A stretch of DNA of 42,695 nucleotides from an uncultured Eubacteriales bacterium (GCA_949289445.1 CASEOD010000149.1:1-42695); one strand, 5' to 3'; numbered from the stretch's first letter, positions 9,038 through 17,896 are shown. Program-made: numbers and translations. The notes: generated from the sequence alone by a model not told the origin.

Positions 9038-9667
9038 TTACTCCGGTTCTTCCATCTGAAGAATTGACACCTCAAAAGCGGTCTTTTCCAGTACATCGCC
9101 ATCCTCGCATTTCTTTTTGTACCGGCGGCTCTGCAGTCTGCCGTGAAGCGCTATCTTGTCGCCCACATCCAGAGTTGCGGAATAAAGAGCATTTCGCCCC
9201 CAGGCGATACAGGGTATGTAATCAGATTTATTGTACATTCTGTTTACTGCCAGCATGATATCACAGATTTTTCTTCCCAGAGGCGACGTTCTGGCCGCAG
9301 GCTTTTTGCAGAGATATCCTTCCAGATAAATTTCATTCTTCGGCATGGCGTCTTCTGCAACTTCTCTCATCTCCCTTGCAAAGACTACAATATTCAACCG
9401 GTTTCTTCCGTCCACTTCTTCATTGTAAGTTCTCACCTGACCCTGAATCTCCAGTACAATACCTTTTTTAACATCCGCTTGGCAGAGAATTCTTTCTGAA
9501 ACCATGACGATAATTTGATCCTCATATCCGCTGTTTCTGACAATTCCTATCTCAAAAGTATAAAAAGCCTCCCCGTAGGTTTTATGATTCAGCCTCAGTT
9601 CCTCTGTCACCTCACCGCAAATATGTGCCATATTTGTATCATGATTGCCGTCTGTTGTATTTATCAT
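9038..9667 (-). CDS. Tandem OB-fold single-stranded DNA-binding-like protein
   Basis: This 209-residue protein contains two SSB-like OB-fold units, at about residues 12-105 and 108-205. The second is closer to consensus, with NEIYLEGYLCKKPA, YIPCIAWGRNA and KIALHGRLQSR. The first is more diverged. The protein ends in ILQMEEPE and lacks the acidic DDDIPF-type tail through which housekeeping SSB recruits partners. It therefore looks like an accessory SSB paralogue, perhaps acting as a dimer where standard SSB forms a tetramer of single OB folds. A good ribosome-binding site (GGGAGGG) precedes the ATG. It is the last gene before the terminator at 8957-8994, 61 nt after the transglycosylase gene. 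Confidence 0.75.
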   Translation of the reverse strand: MINTTDGNHDTNMAHICGEVTEELRLNHKTYGEAFYTFEIGIVRNSGYEDQIIVMVSERILCQADVKKGIVLEIQGQVRTYNEEVDGRNRLNIVVFAREMREVAEDAMPKNEIYLEGYLCKKPAARTSPLGRKICDIMLAVNRMYNKSDYIPCIAWGRNALYSATLDVGDKIALHGRLQSRRYKKKCEDGDVLEKTAFEVSILQMEEPE

Positions 9668-9728
9668 ATTTTCCCTCCCAGAAACTCACATTAGTACATT
9701 GTATTCTGAAAGGGAGAAAGTATGTCAA

Positions 9729-10343
9729 TTACTCCGCACAGTTTTCCGCCAGAGCCACCGGGTTGTAGAGATTCGGGCACTTGATGGTATAGACCAGACT
9801 GTCTGCCTGTTCCCGGGTTAACTCTGCCGGCGCTTTGCTGTAGTAATGGGCTGAGGCTTCCTGTATACCATAACAGCTTTCTCCGAAATAGATGCAATTC
9901 AGATAGAGCTCCAGAATTTCATCTTTTGTATATTTATGCTCAAGCTGAAATGCCACCAGAACTTCAGCCACTTTTCTCTCCATAACTTTATCAAACTCAA
10001 AATACATATTTTTGGCCAGCTGCTGTGTAATGGTGCTGCCTCCCTCCACAAAACCGCCTGCGATAATATCATTTTTTACAGCCCTCGCCACTGCCAGCAG
10101 ATCAACTCCGAAATGCCGGTAAAACCGTTTGTCCTCGGATTCAATTATCTCCTGAACAAAATATTCATCCATGTCAGAAAGAGGAACATATTGTGCGTTA
10201 TCTCTGATTTCTGAGACTTTTTCTTCCACAGAAGCAGTTTCTGTTGCATTGTGGTACAGCTGACAGCCCCGGTAGATCACAGGTGCTGTCACCATAAGAC
10301 ACAAAAGCAGAATCACTGCGCAAAGTTTACAAAGCTTTCTCAA
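9729..10343 (-). CDS. mtgA: Monofunctional peptidoglycan glycosyltransferase (GT51)
   Basis: This 204-residue membrane-anchored enzyme polymerises lipid II into glycan strands on the outer face of the membrane. A signal anchor (CAVILLLCLMVTAPVIY) occupies about residues 8-24. The GT51 motifs are clear: ESEDKRFYRHFGVD with the catalytic Glu near residue 69, and GGSTITQQLAKN near residue 101. No transpeptidase domain follows. The protein stops soon after LYNPVALAENCAE, somewhat short of the usual GT51 C-terminus, so the last helix may be trimmed. The start codon is TTG, with GGGGGTG about 6 nt upstream; no in-frame ATG fits the signal anchor. It follows the exporter gene at 10423 by 79 nt on the same strand. 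Confidence 0.82.
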   Translation of the reverse strand: MRKLCKLCAVILLLCLMVTAPVIYRGCQLYHNATETASVEEKVSEIRDNAQYVPLSDMDEYFVQEIIESEDKRFYRHFGVDLLAVARAVKNDIIAGGFVEGGSTITQQLAKNMYFEFDKVMERKVAEVLVAFQLEHKYTKDEILELYLNCIYFGESCYGIQEASAHYYSKAPAELTREQADSLVYTIKCPNLYNPVALAENCAE

Positions 10344-10422
10344 AAAAACACCCCCTTCAATCCGGTATTTTTATTGTACCGTGAAAGAAGGGAGCCTTCC
10401 ATAGAACTTGATTACAGAAAAC

Positions 10423-10914
10423 TTACGGATTTGTAAGATTCATCTGATTCTCTCCATCATGTATTTTTTTCAGTTTCCTCTGCTTTCTCGCCCAGAAAAA
10501 TCTGTTCAGATATTTGTTCAGCACCGCCACAATGACGAATCCCAGAGAAATGGCCAGTGCAATGGTAACCGCCGACGTACCGCTTTCCACAAACAGAGTC
10601 TGATCCTCGCTGACAAGTCCGTACATAGTATAATACAGCTTTCCTCCCGGAATCAGAGGTACTGCGGCTGCTGTCAGAAATATGGTAGCAGGGGCTTTAT
10701 TGACTCTCGCCATTACCTCCGCATACACTGCGACAAAGACAGAAGCTATCAGATTGCACTCAAAATCACTTTGAAGATACGGAAAAGTTGCCAGATATAT
10801 GCCCCACGTTATGAGTCCGCCGATTCCCGCATAAAGAATCTGTCTTCCTTTAATCTTCAGCATCAGTGCAAATCCGATGGAGCCAAAAAAGGCTGCTGCC
10901 AGCTGTACAATCAT
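10423..10914 (-). CDS. Threonine/serine exporter, ThrE C-terminal-type subunit (DUF3815)
   Basis: This is a 163-residue membrane protein with about four or five hydrophobic segments, matching the ThrE_2/DUF3815 family, which corresponds to the C-terminal half of the single-chain threonine/serine exporter ThrE. The typical segment APATIFLTAAAVPLIPGG is present near residue 80. The start ATG overlaps the stop of the upstream gene as ATGA (10911-10914), so the two subunits are translationally coupled and presumably form one exporter. The likely role is export of excess threonine or serine across the cytoplasmic membrane. Threonine feeds the ilvA pathway elsewhere in the window, but no regulatory link is visible. 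Confidence 0.8.
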   Translation of the reverse strand: MIVQLAAAFFGSIGFALMLKIKGRQILYAGIGGLITWGIYLATFPYLQSDFECNLIASVFVAVYAEVMARVNKAPATIFLTAAAVPLIPGGKLYYTMYGLVSEDQTLFVESGTSAVTIALAISLGFVIVAVLNKYLNRFFWARKQRKLKKIHDGENQMNLTNP

Positions 10915-11714
10915 AGCACACCTCCCAGAAACAGAATCGTAAATGCGAACCCGCAGGCAATGGCTGCTGCTATAAGAAGCGTATTGCAGAGCCTGAGCAG
11001 ACCCGTCGCAATATCTCCCATCAGCATATCGCGAATCGCATTTGTCATAGCAATACCCGGAATGAGCAGCATGATCCCTCCGATCATCAGCATATCCACA
11101 TTATCGCCGATTCCGATTCCCACCAGCAGATGGGCGGTGATTCCGGATACGACAGAAGCTACAAAATTGTAAACAATCTGGTTTTTCTCCCGTCTTGCAA
11201 GAAAAATTTCAAAAACAACCACCACGATTCCCATAATACACGAAGCAAGGCCATCCAGCCATGTTCCTCCGAAGAAGACAGAGAATCCGCCTGCGGCAAA
11301 CATACAGCCCAGAAAGCGCAGAATCAGCGGCTGCCGCGGCCGATTCAGCACTTCATCCAGCTTCTTCTGCAAGTGATCCACATCCGGCACCGCAGTACAG
11401 ATATAACGGCTCAAATCGTTGAGATAATCCAATCTGTCGAAATTGACATCGTTTCGCACCACTCTCCTGATATGAGTCAGTATTCTGCCGTCCGGAGCTT
11501 CCATGGTCACCTGGATATTGGAGGTGATGATAAAGACATTGATCCGATCGGCGCCGTAACTGCGGCACATGCGATAAATACTGTCTTCCACCCGGCTGAC
11601 TTCAGCGCCTGCCACAACCATCTCTTCTCCCACATCGAGAATTCCCTGGAGAATTCTGTCGTAATCATATCCGTTACTCTCTTTTTCCTGAAGTTTTGTC
11701 ATCATCGTTTCCAT
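10911..11714 (-). CDS. Threonine/serine exporter, ThrE N-terminal-type subunit (DUF1212)
   Basis: This 267-residue protein has a cytoplasmic N-terminal part of about 110 residues followed by about five membrane segments. Family features include GEEMVVAGAEVSRVEDSI near residue 28 and GGIMLLIPGIAMTNAIRDML near residue 210. The start at 11714 is preferred because its ATG overlaps the TAA of the acetyltransferase gene (TAATG), with GGAG about 8 nt upstream; the 22 extra residues available from 11780 do not resemble the family. Together with the 10423-10914 subunit it forms a split ThrE-type exporter, at the end of the valS-folC operon. Confidence 0.8.
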   Translation of the reverse strand: METMMTKLQEKESNGYDYDRILQGILDVGEEMVVAGAEVSRVEDSIYRMCRSYGADRINVFIITSNIQVTMEAPDGRILTHIRRVVRNDVNFDRLDYLNDLSRYICTAVPDVDHLQKKLDEVLNRPRQPLILRFLGCMFAAGGFSVFFGGTWLDGLASCIMGIVVVVFEIFLARREKNQIVYNFVASVVSGITAHLLVGIGIGDNVDMLMIGGIMLLIPGIAMTNAIRDMLMGDIATGLLRLCNTLLIAAAIACGFAFTILFLGGVL

Positions 11715-12160
11715 TACCTGATCTCCAGCTTCATCACTTCCGGATGGCAGTCCACAAGGTACTGTGGACAGTATCTGCACTCAAAGAAATTCGGCGCCTC
11801 ATCCTCATTGATTGTTTTAAATCCGTTTTTTCTGAAAAATTCAGGTGCACGCGCCACAAGATAGAGGGCATCCCCACCCAGTTCTCTTACGGTTTCCACG
11901 ACCTTGTTCAGGAGAATTTTCCCGACTTTCAGTTTTCTGTAGGGTGCATCTACCGCAATTCCGTCGATGATATATTGTCCTTCCCTCTTTGCCAGTACAG
12001 CTGCCCCTGTCAGATGCTCATCATTTCCGTGAACGATTTCAAAACACTTTATAATATCAGTGTCAACCTCCTCGTCACCGTCAAATTCAAGTCTGTTTTC
12101 TACGAAAAACTTTACCAGTTTTTCGTAATCCTTTGTCTCTCTCATTGTCATTCGCAGCAT
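11714..12160 (-). CDS. GNAT family N-acetyltransferase
   Basis: This 148-residue GNAT protein shows the acetyl-CoA-binding region IDGIAVDAPYRKLKVGKILL, followed by the late-strand motif LVARAPEFFRKNGF. The C-terminal tail is unusual: it carries CRYCPQYLVDCHPEVM, with three cysteines and a histidine that might bind metal. The start at 12160 is chosen because it lies 2 nt after the stop of the lipid kinase gene with GGGGG upstream; an in-frame ATG at 12196 would intrude into that gene. The acceptor substrate is unknown. The overlap with the exporter gene places it in the same transcript as folC and the ThrE pair. Confidence 0.75.
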   Translation of the reverse strand: MLRMTMRETKDYEKLVKFFVENRLEFDGDEEVDTDIIKCFEIVHGNDEHLTGAAVLAKREGQYIIDGIAVDAPYRKLKVGKILLNKVVETVRELGGDALYLVARAPEFFRKNGFKTINEDEAPNFFECRYCPQYLVDCHPEVMKLEIR

Positions 12161-12162
12161 AA

Positions 12163-13098
12163 CTACTTTTCCCCCATGTTCTTCTTTGCTGTACAAATCT
12201 TTAATCTGTTATGCAGCACACTGAACTGCAGCGGAAAACTTGCGCCAAGTTCTCCGTCAATATCAGTGGGAAGTTCTCCTTCCGCTTCCACTGTCAGACG
12301 ACTGGTCTTAAAATGCAGTACTTTTTTACTGTCAAGATGGCTTCCATTCAGTATTTTTACAAAAAGCCCCGGCATTTCCAGCATACTCATCTTTCGAAAC
12401 AGCAGCACATCCAGCATACCGTCATTGATTTCAGAACCAGGAGAGATCCGTTTAAAGCCCCCTGCAGATTCACCGTTCATGACGACCATAAAGTACATTT
12501 TTTCATGGTACACCTTTTCCGGCGTAGTCAAAGTCACTTTCGTCGCCTTCATATTTGGAACTGCTGAAAGTCCTTTAAGATAGTAAGCCATAATGCCGAT
12601 GGTGTTTTTCAAAGTTGTATCTGTCTGCTGGCTGACATTAACTACCTGACCGATGGCTGCCACGTTGATAAAATATCTGTCGTTCAGTCTGCCTACATCT
12701 GCAAAAGTATAATTTTCACCCATAGCAATATTCAGCATTTTGTCAATATCGTCAGGGATATCAAAATAATAGGCAAAGTCATTGGCCGTTCCTGCAGGAA
12801 GAATTGCAATAGGCAAATCTACACCGCTGCGGATCATCGCATTGACACAAACATTGAGTGTTCCATCCCCGCCTGCAGCAATGATCTGTCGGTATTCATC
12901 CCGGTAAGTGCCCTGATCCAGCTCTGCAAGATAATCATAGATCACATGACCATGAGCAGCTCTCACAGGAATTACCAGAAACCCTGCGTTCTGATACCTT
13001 TCAATAATCAGATCCAGATTATTCTTAAACAGTCCGTCTCCTGAATTAGGATTATAAAATAAAATTACTTTTTTCAGTTTATTGATTTCCCGCTTCAT
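12163..13098 (-). CDS. Diacylglycerol kinase family lipid kinase (DgkB/YegS type)
   Basis: This 311-residue soluble lipid kinase carries FYNPNSGDG at residues 14-22, the nucleotide-binding AAGGDGTLN near residue 82 and PAGTANDFA near residue 108, the standard DAGK catalytic-domain motifs. The C-terminal beta-sandwich domain contains GGFKRISPGSEINDGMLDV. Such enzymes phosphorylate diacylglycerol, recycling it to phosphatidic acid for phospholipid and lipoteichoic acid turnover; some relatives act on other lipids. The ATG lies inside the 3' end of folC (20-nt overlap in another frame), so translation is coupled to folC. Confidence 0.85.
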   Translation of the reverse strand: MKREINKLKKVILFYNPNSGDGLFKNNLDLIIERYQNAGFLVIPVRAAHGHVIYDYLAELDQGTYRDEYRQIIAAGGDGTLNVCVNAMIRSGVDLPIAILPAGTANDFAYYFDIPDDIDKMLNIAMGENYTFADVGRLNDRYFINVAAIGQVVNVSQQTDTTLKNTIGIMAYYLKGLSAVPNMKATKVTLTTPEKVYHEKMYFMVVMNGESAGGFKRISPGSEINDGMLDVLLFRKMSMLEMPGLFVKILNGSHLDSKKVLHFKTSRLTVEAEGELPTDIDGELGASFPLQFSVLHNRLKICTAKKNMGEK

Positions 13099-14371
13099 AA
13101 AGCATTCCTCTAATCATTCCGATCAAATACAGGGATCCTGCAAAAAGAATCAGATCATAATCCTTCTTTATCTCTTCTGCATATGCTGCCGCTTCAGCAG
13201 GATTTTCCCTGCAGACTGCATGGCCGCCTTTTTTTTCGATCATGTCTGCAAGAATTTCTGCCGAAAGCTTTCTTGGATTGTCAGGCTGAGTTGTTACAAA
13301 TTCCGTAGTAATCTCAAGGAAAGTGTCCACCACCTGTTCAACTTCTTTGTCAGCAAGAATTCCTACTGTCATCAGAATCCGCTTCCCTCTGAACCATTTA
13401 TTGACCGCTTCTTTCAGTGCCTTTGCACCGTCAGGATTATGAGCTCCATCGACAATAACATACGGATTTTTCCCCATGATCTCAAAGCGGCCGATCTGCT
13501 TTGCCCGCTTCATGCCGGCGCTGAGCTGAGCATCTGATACCCGGATCTTCTCTTCTTTGCGAAGAAGACAAAGAGCTGTCAGTGCTGCCACAGCATTCTG
13601 CACCTGATGTCTGCCTGTCATAGAAATTTCTATCTCAAAGTTTTCTCCAAAAACCTCTGCTGTAAACATGGTTCCTTCCAGACTCTCTTTTACAATACTG
13701 CATGATATAGTCCGGGAATCATAAAGCGGTGCATTCAGTTTTTCACACTTTTCTCTGAAAACTTCCATAGCATCCGTTCTGTCAGTTGAAGTTACCACAG
13801 GACACCCCTCTTTAATAATGCCTGCTTTTTCCCCTGCAATCTCGGCGATTGTTTCTCCCAGTCGGTCTGTATGATCCAGAGAAATTGAAGCGATAACACT
13901 GACAAGAGGTTTTTCTACAACATTTGTAGAGTCACCTCTTCCTCCAAGCCCCACTTCCAGCACCACATAATCTGTGTCCTTCTTATAAAAATACAGGAAA
14001 GCGATGGCTGTCACTACCTCAAATTCTGTAGGCGATTCCAGACCTTCTTCAACCATTTTCTCAGCTTCTGTCAAAACCGCATCGCTGCATTCCTGCAGAT
14101 CCTCATCAGAAATATATTCTCCGTTAAACTCAATCCGTTCATTAAAGATTTCTAAAAAAGGCGAGGTAAACAGACCGCAGTGGTAGCCTGCCGCCTGTAA
14201 TACCTCATAAATATATCTGCATATGGATCCTTTGCCGTTGGTTCCCGCTACATGAATCACCTTCAAATCTCTTTGAGGGTTACCAAGCCGTTTCAAAAGT
14301 TCGTTCATTCGCTCAAGACCAAGCACCCAGCCGAACTTCTGAAACTGATGAATCTTACTGATTGCGTCCAT
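13079..14371 (-). CDS. folC: Bifunctional dihydrofolate synthase / folylpolyglutamate synthase
   Basis: This 430-residue Mur-ligase-superfamily enzyme joins glutamate to dihydropteroate and then lengthens the polyglutamate tail, using ATP. Motifs in order are the P-loop HVAGTNGKGS (about residues 40-49), TSPFLEIFNERI near 69, EVGLGGRGDSTNV near 138, SLDHTDRLG near 168, and IVDGAHNPDGAKAL near 308. The gene begins 1 nt after the valS stop and is probably read by coupled translation. Its separation from the folE-HD-folP-folBK operon, behind valS and a Val T-box, is notable for regulation. Confidence 0.93.
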   Translation of the reverse strand: MDAISKIHQFQKFGWVLGLERMNELLKRLGNPQRDLKVIHVAGTNGKGSICRYIYEVLQAAGYHCGLFTSPFLEIFNERIEFNGEYISDEDLQECSDAVLTEAEKMVEEGLESPTEFEVVTAIAFLYFYKKDTDYVVLEVGLGGRGDSTNVVEKPLVSVIASISLDHTDRLGETIAEIAGEKAGIIKEGCPVVTSTDRTDAMEVFREKCEKLNAPLYDSRTISCSIVKESLEGTMFTAEVFGENFEIEISMTGRHQVQNAVAALTALCLLRKEEKIRVSDAQLSAGMKRAKQIGRFEIMGKNPYVIVDGAHNPDGAKALKEAVNKWFRGKRILMTVGILADKEVEQVVDTFLEITTEFVTTQPDNPRKLSAEILADMIEKKGGHAVCRENPAEAAAYAEEIKKDYDLILFAGSLYLIGMIRGMLYEAGNQ

Positions 14372-14372
14372 A

Positions 14373-17114
14373 TTATTTATTCACTTTCTTTGCCACCATG
14401 GCCAGTCTTTCTTCTACCTTGGCCAGCATATCTTCGTATTTTACCTGTTTTTCCTTTTCTTCACTGATGACCTTTTCCGGAGCCTTGGCCAGGAAACCCT
14501 GATTGGAAAGCTTGGATACAACCCGCTTTACTTCTCCTTCCAGTTTTTTCTTTTCCTTAGTGAGTCTGTCATATTCAGCGTTAAAGTCCACCAGATCATC
14601 GAGAGGAATAAAAATCTCAATACCGGCAATTACTGCAGACATTACTTCTTCAGGAACCTCTGCTTTATCAGTTACGAATTTAATGTCTGTAATATTTGCC
14701 AGATCTTTAATATATCTCTCACCACTCTGTATAGTCTTGAGTTTTTCATCCTGTGCAAAAATAACTGCCGTCAGTTTCTTGCTCGGAGCGGCTTCTGCCT
14801 CAGCACGAATGTTTCTGATGGCTCGAATCGCTTCCATTGCTGTCTCCAGTCTCTCCTCTTCAGCAGGGAAACTTCTCTCAGGAGTTACTTCCGGCCATTT
14901 TGCCTTGATCAGGAAACAGTCAGGGTTATTTTCCCTTTCACAGATAGAGTGTGGAAGGAATGACCAAATCTCTTCTGTAATGAAAGGCATAAACGGATGG
15001 AGAAGCTGCAGCATATTCTTCAGTACCATTACCAGTACAAAACGAACAACCTTTTTATCTTCTTCATCGTCACCCCACAGTCTCTTCTTAACAAGCTCGA
15101 TATACCAGTCGCAGTATTCGTTCCAAATCAGCTCGTAAACTCTCTGTCCTGCAAGAGCCAGATCATATTTTTCTAAAGACCGTGTCACATAATCAGCTGC
15201 ATCGTTAACTCTGCTGATGATCCACTTGTCTTCGTCTCTCAGTGCAATGTTGCTGAAGTTTGTGGTATCTCCACAGGCCATACCGCAGCAGTCTCCGCAG
15301 CATTTTGCAAGTTCTTTAAAACTGCCGTCTTCATTCTGCAGGTTCATGATGACAAATCTGGAAGCATTCCATAGCTTATTCGCAAAGTTTCTGGCAGATT
15401 CCAGCTTGTCAGTTTTAAAACGCATATCATTACCCGGCGTAATGCCTGTAGTAAGCATAAAGCGAAGTGCATCGGCGCCGTACTGCTCGATCACCTCCAG
15501 CGGATCAATACCGTTTCCAAGGGATTTACTCATTTTTCGTCCTTCTGCATCTCTCACCAGACCATGGATATACACATGGTGGAACGGTGTTTCGTTCATA
15601 GCTTCACAGCCTGAGAATACCATTCTGATAACCCAGAAGAAAATAATGTCGTAGCCGGTTACCAGTACATCTGTCGGATAAAAGTATTTCAGATCCTCTG
15701 TCTCTTCCGGCCATCCAAGAGTGGAGAACGGCCACAGTGCAGAAGAAAACCAGGTATCCAGAACATCTTCATCCTGTTTCAGATTCTGACTCCCACACTT
15801 CGGACATTTTGTCGGATCTTCCTCAGATACAATGAGTTCTCCGCAATCCTGACAATACCAGGCAGGAATTCTGTGTCCCCACCAGAGCTGACGGGAAATA
15901 CACCAGTCTCTGATTTCCTCAAGCCAGTGAAGATAGGTCTTTTCAAACCTTTCAGGTACGTGAGTCAAAGCGCCGTTCTTTGCTGCTTCAATGGCAGGTT
16001 TAGCCAGGTCTTCCATTTTCACAAACCACTGATCAGAAAGCATCGGTTCAATAACGGTATGACATCTGTAACATTCGCCTACTGGAATCACCTTTTCTTC
16101 AGTCTTTACCAGATAGCCTGCTTCTTCCAGATCTTTCACCCAGGCTTTTCTGCACTCATAGCGATCCATTCCCTCATATTTTCCTGCCAGGCTGTTCATA
16201 GTAGCATCTTCATTGATGCAGCAGAGATTTTCAAGTCCTGCTCTCTGTCCGACCTCAAAATCGTTAGGATCGTGAGCAGGAGTGATCTTTACCGCACCGG
16301 TTCCTTTTTCAGGATCCGGATAAGGGTCTGCGATAACTGGTATCTCTCTGCCTACCAGCGGCAGAATCACCATTTTGCCTACCATATCCCTGTATCTTTC
16401 ATCATCCGGATGTACTGCGATGGCAACATCGCCAAACATGGTTTCAGGCCTGGATGTTGCCACAATCATATCCTTTCCGCCTTCTTCTGCGGCAGGATAC
16501 CTGAAATACCAGTACATACCATTCTTATCTTCATGCTCGACTTCTGCATCAGAAAGTGATGTTCCGCACTGCGGGCACCAGTTTATCAGTCTGTTGCCTC
16601 TGTAAATCAGACCTTTCTTGTAGAGCTGTACGAAGAAATGTCTGACTGCTTTGCTGCAGCCTTCATCCATAGTGAACCGTTCTCTGCTCCAGTCACAGGA
16701 ATCACCCAGTTTACGGCATTGTCTGGTAATTCTTCCGCCATATTCTTCTTTCCATGCCCAGGCTCTCTTTAAAAATTCTTCTCTGCCCAGATCTTCTTTC
16801 TCTTTACCTTCTTCATTTCTGATTTTTTCAACCACCTTCACCTCGGTGGCAATGCTGGCATGGTCAGATCCCGGCAGCCAGAGCGCACTGTAGCCCTGCA
16901 TTCTCTTCCATCGTGTCAGAACATCCTGCAGTGTCTGATCCAGCGCATGGCCCATATGCAGCTGACCTGTAATATTAGGAGGCGGCATCACAATTGTGAA
17001 AGGTTTCTTCTCCTTATCCACCTCAGCTCTGAAAGCTCCTTTTTCTTCCCACATGGTATAGATTCTGTCTTCAAAATCTTTTGGATTGTATGTCTTTGAT
17101 AAATTCTTTTCCAT
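14373..17114 (-). CDS. valS: Valyl-tRNA synthetase
   Basis: This 913-residue class I synthetase attaches valine to tRNA-Val. HMGH sits at residues 53-56 and KMSKS near residue 525. An editing (CP1) domain lies between them, with zinc-ribbon-like CYRCH and [20 protein letters not shown] segments. A C-terminal coiled coil rich in lysine and glutamate (about 850-910) is the usual ValS tRNA-binding arm. AAGGAAACCAG precedes the ATG. The Val T-box at 17583-17803 lies upstream, separated from valS by a small DUF6506-like gene. A 150-nt spacer with a strong hairpin (17161-17193) precedes the start. Confidence 0.96.
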   Translation of the reverse strand: MEKNLSKTYNPKDFEDRIYTMWEEKGAFRAEVDKEKKPFTIVMPPPNITGQLHMGHALDQTLQDVLTRWKRMQGYSALWLPGSDHASIATEVKVVEKIRNEEGKEKEDLGREEFLKRAWAWKEEYGGRITRQCRKLGDSCDWSRERFTMDEGCSKAVRHFFVQLYKKGLIYRGNRLINWCPQCGTSLSDAEVEHEDKNGMYWYFRYPAAEEGGKDMIVATSRPETMFGDVAIAVHPDDERYRDMVGKMVILPLVGREIPVIADPYPDPEKGTGAVKITPAHDPNDFEVGQRAGLENLCCINEDATMNSLAGKYEGMDRYECRKAWVKDLEEAGYLVKTEEKVIPVGECYRCHTVIEPMLSDQWFVKMEDLAKPAIEAAKNGALTHVPERFEKTYLHWLEEIRDWCISRQLWWGHRIPAWYCQDCGELIVSEEDPTKCPKCGSQNLKQDEDVLDTWFSSALWPFSTLGWPEETEDLKYFYPTDVLVTGYDIIFFWVIRMVFSGCEAMNETPFHHVYIHGLVRDAEGRKMSKSLGNGIDPLEVIEQYGADALRFMLTTGITPGNDMRFKTDKLESARNFANKLWNASRFVIMNLQNEDGSFKELAKCCGDCCGMACGDTTNFSNIALRDEDKWIISRVNDAADYVTRSLEKYDLALAGQRVYELIWNEYCDWYIELVKKRLWGDDEEDKKVVRFVLVMVLKNMLQLLHPFMPFITEEIWSFLPHSICERENNPDCFLIKAKWPEVTPERSFPAEEERLETAMEAIRAIRNIRAEAEAAPSKKLTAVIFAQDEKLKTIQSGERYIKDLANITDIKFVTDKAEVPEEVMSAVIAGIEIFIPLDDLVDFNAEYDRLTKEKKKLEGEVKRVVSKLSNQGFLAKAPEKVISEEKEKQVKYEDMLAKVEERLAMVAKKVNK

Positions 17115-17160
17115 CTGGTTTCCTTTCTTATGTTTTTATCTGTCTTTGATTATTCTCTGC

Positions 17161-17193
17161 AGACAGCCGCCTGCTTTAATGCAGCGGTTGTCT
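17161..17193. other. Strong hairpin between the DUF6506-like gene and valS
   Basis: AGACAGCCG pairs with CGGTTGTCT, and the inner CTGC pairs with GCAG around a six-base TTTAAT loop. This gives 13 pairs with one bulge and one G-T pair. Neither strand has a T-run after it, so it is not a standard terminator. It might be a processing site or a stabilising element at the 5' side of valS mRNA. Confidence 0.45.
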
Positions 17194-17265
17194 GTTCATA
17201 TAAAACGATACTGTTTTTTCTGGTTACATGAAGATATATGAGATAATGCACTGATACTTTCAGTC

Positions 17266-17550
17266 TCATTCACCAAAAACTGCTTTATACAGTTCATCCT
17301 GTTCCGGCAAGTGCGTCACATAACCGATGGGGATAGTATTACCGGTTGCTTCAATAATTCTTCGTGCCCCTTCTTCGCCGAATGCACCGCAGAGCTCGAT
17401 ACAGCCCACACCATCCTGCAGAAATTCTTTTGCGACGGTACATGCGGTCTCAATATCGGGTACACCTGCCACCTGCGTCTGACCATTTTTAATCTCAGCT
17501 CTGTCCTCCGCTGCATCATACTGCCCCATAAAAATAAATGCAAACTTCAT
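17266..17550 (-). CDS. Small DUF6506-like protein of unknown function under a Val T-box
   Basis: This 94-residue cytoplasmic protein resembles the DUF6506 family as I recall it: an opening MKFAFIFMG strand, a central VGCIELCGAFGEEGA motif near residue 50, and a closing YVTHLPEQDELYKAVF. No signal peptide or membrane segment is seen. The start at 17550 follows a perfect AAGGAGG at 17557-17563; an in-frame ATG at 17577 has no such site. It is the first gene after the valine T-box and comes before valS. This implies expression when uncharged tRNA-Val accumulates. No function is known to me; the ELCGAFGEEGA loop could be a ligand site, which is speculation. Confidence 0.75.
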   Translation of the reverse strand: MKFAFIFMGQYDAAEDRAEIKNGQTQVAGVPDIETACTVAKEFLQDGVGCIELCGAFGEEGARRIIEATGNTIPIGYVTHLPEQDELYKAVFGE

Positions 17551-17582
17551 GGTTTCCTCCTTATTTTGTTTATCCACGAAAT

Positions 17583-17803
17583 AAAAAATCCTCTGTGTGT
17601 ATCTTCACACAAAGGACGAAAATATTTCCGCGGTACCACCTTTGTTCCGCAGGCAAATCTGCCCTGCAGCGCTCATTTGGGTTATCAGACTCCAAAGCAA
17701 CCTTCAGCGAACACATTCTCTAAGGTCTCTCAGCCGCGAACCTTATTCTCTGTAGAGCGTTATACGCTTACTCCTCTTCATCAACGCCTGTATTTTTCTG
17801 TAC
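17583..17803 (-). ncRNA. Valine-specific T-box leader (specifier GUU)
   Basis: Read on the minus strand, the leader starts near 17803. It shows a Stem I with GATGAAGAGGAGTAAGCG and an AGAGAA/GGCTGAGAG apical region. The specifier loop ends in GAAGGTTG, giving GUU (Val) at 17701-17699. The antiterminator consensus AAAGGTGGTACCGCGG spans about 17643-17628. The terminator stem pairs TCCTTTGTGTG (17616-17606) with CACACAGAGGA (17599-17589), followed by TTTTTT. Uncharged tRNA-Val should stabilise the antiterminator and allow transcription of the DUF6506-like gene, valS and downstream genes. The specifier assignment comes from manual folding. Confidence 0.88.
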
Positions 17804-17809
17804 TATGAT

Positions 17810-17837
17810 ATTTTACCAAAAAACAATAAATTTGCAA
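17810..17837 (-). promoter_or_regulatory. Predicted promoter of the Val T-box operon
   Basis: On the minus strand TTGCAA (17837-17832) and TAAAAT (17815-17810) are separated by 16 nt, with a start near 17803. The -35 box lies in a short inverted repeat (TTGCA/TGCAA, 17832-17850). No convincing terminator follows folBK at 17897, so read-through from the folate operon into this leader is possible. Confidence 0.55.
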
Positions 17838-17896
17838 TAGAAAAGTGCAATCTTTTCCATTCGTACAGTCTGTCCTTTTATCTTGCGCACATCTCC

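Noticed and set aside
9691-9897. Separate small gene overlapping the 3' end of mtgA
   Set aside because: It is a shifted frame of the transglycosylase with no ribosome-binding site. A frameshift extending MtgA was considered, but the alternate frame does not resemble a GT51 C-terminus.
17832-17850. Terminator for the folate operon after folBK
   Set aside because: TTGCA/TGCAA gives only five pairs with a nine-base loop, too weak for an intrinsic terminator; it overlaps the T-box promoter -35 box instead.
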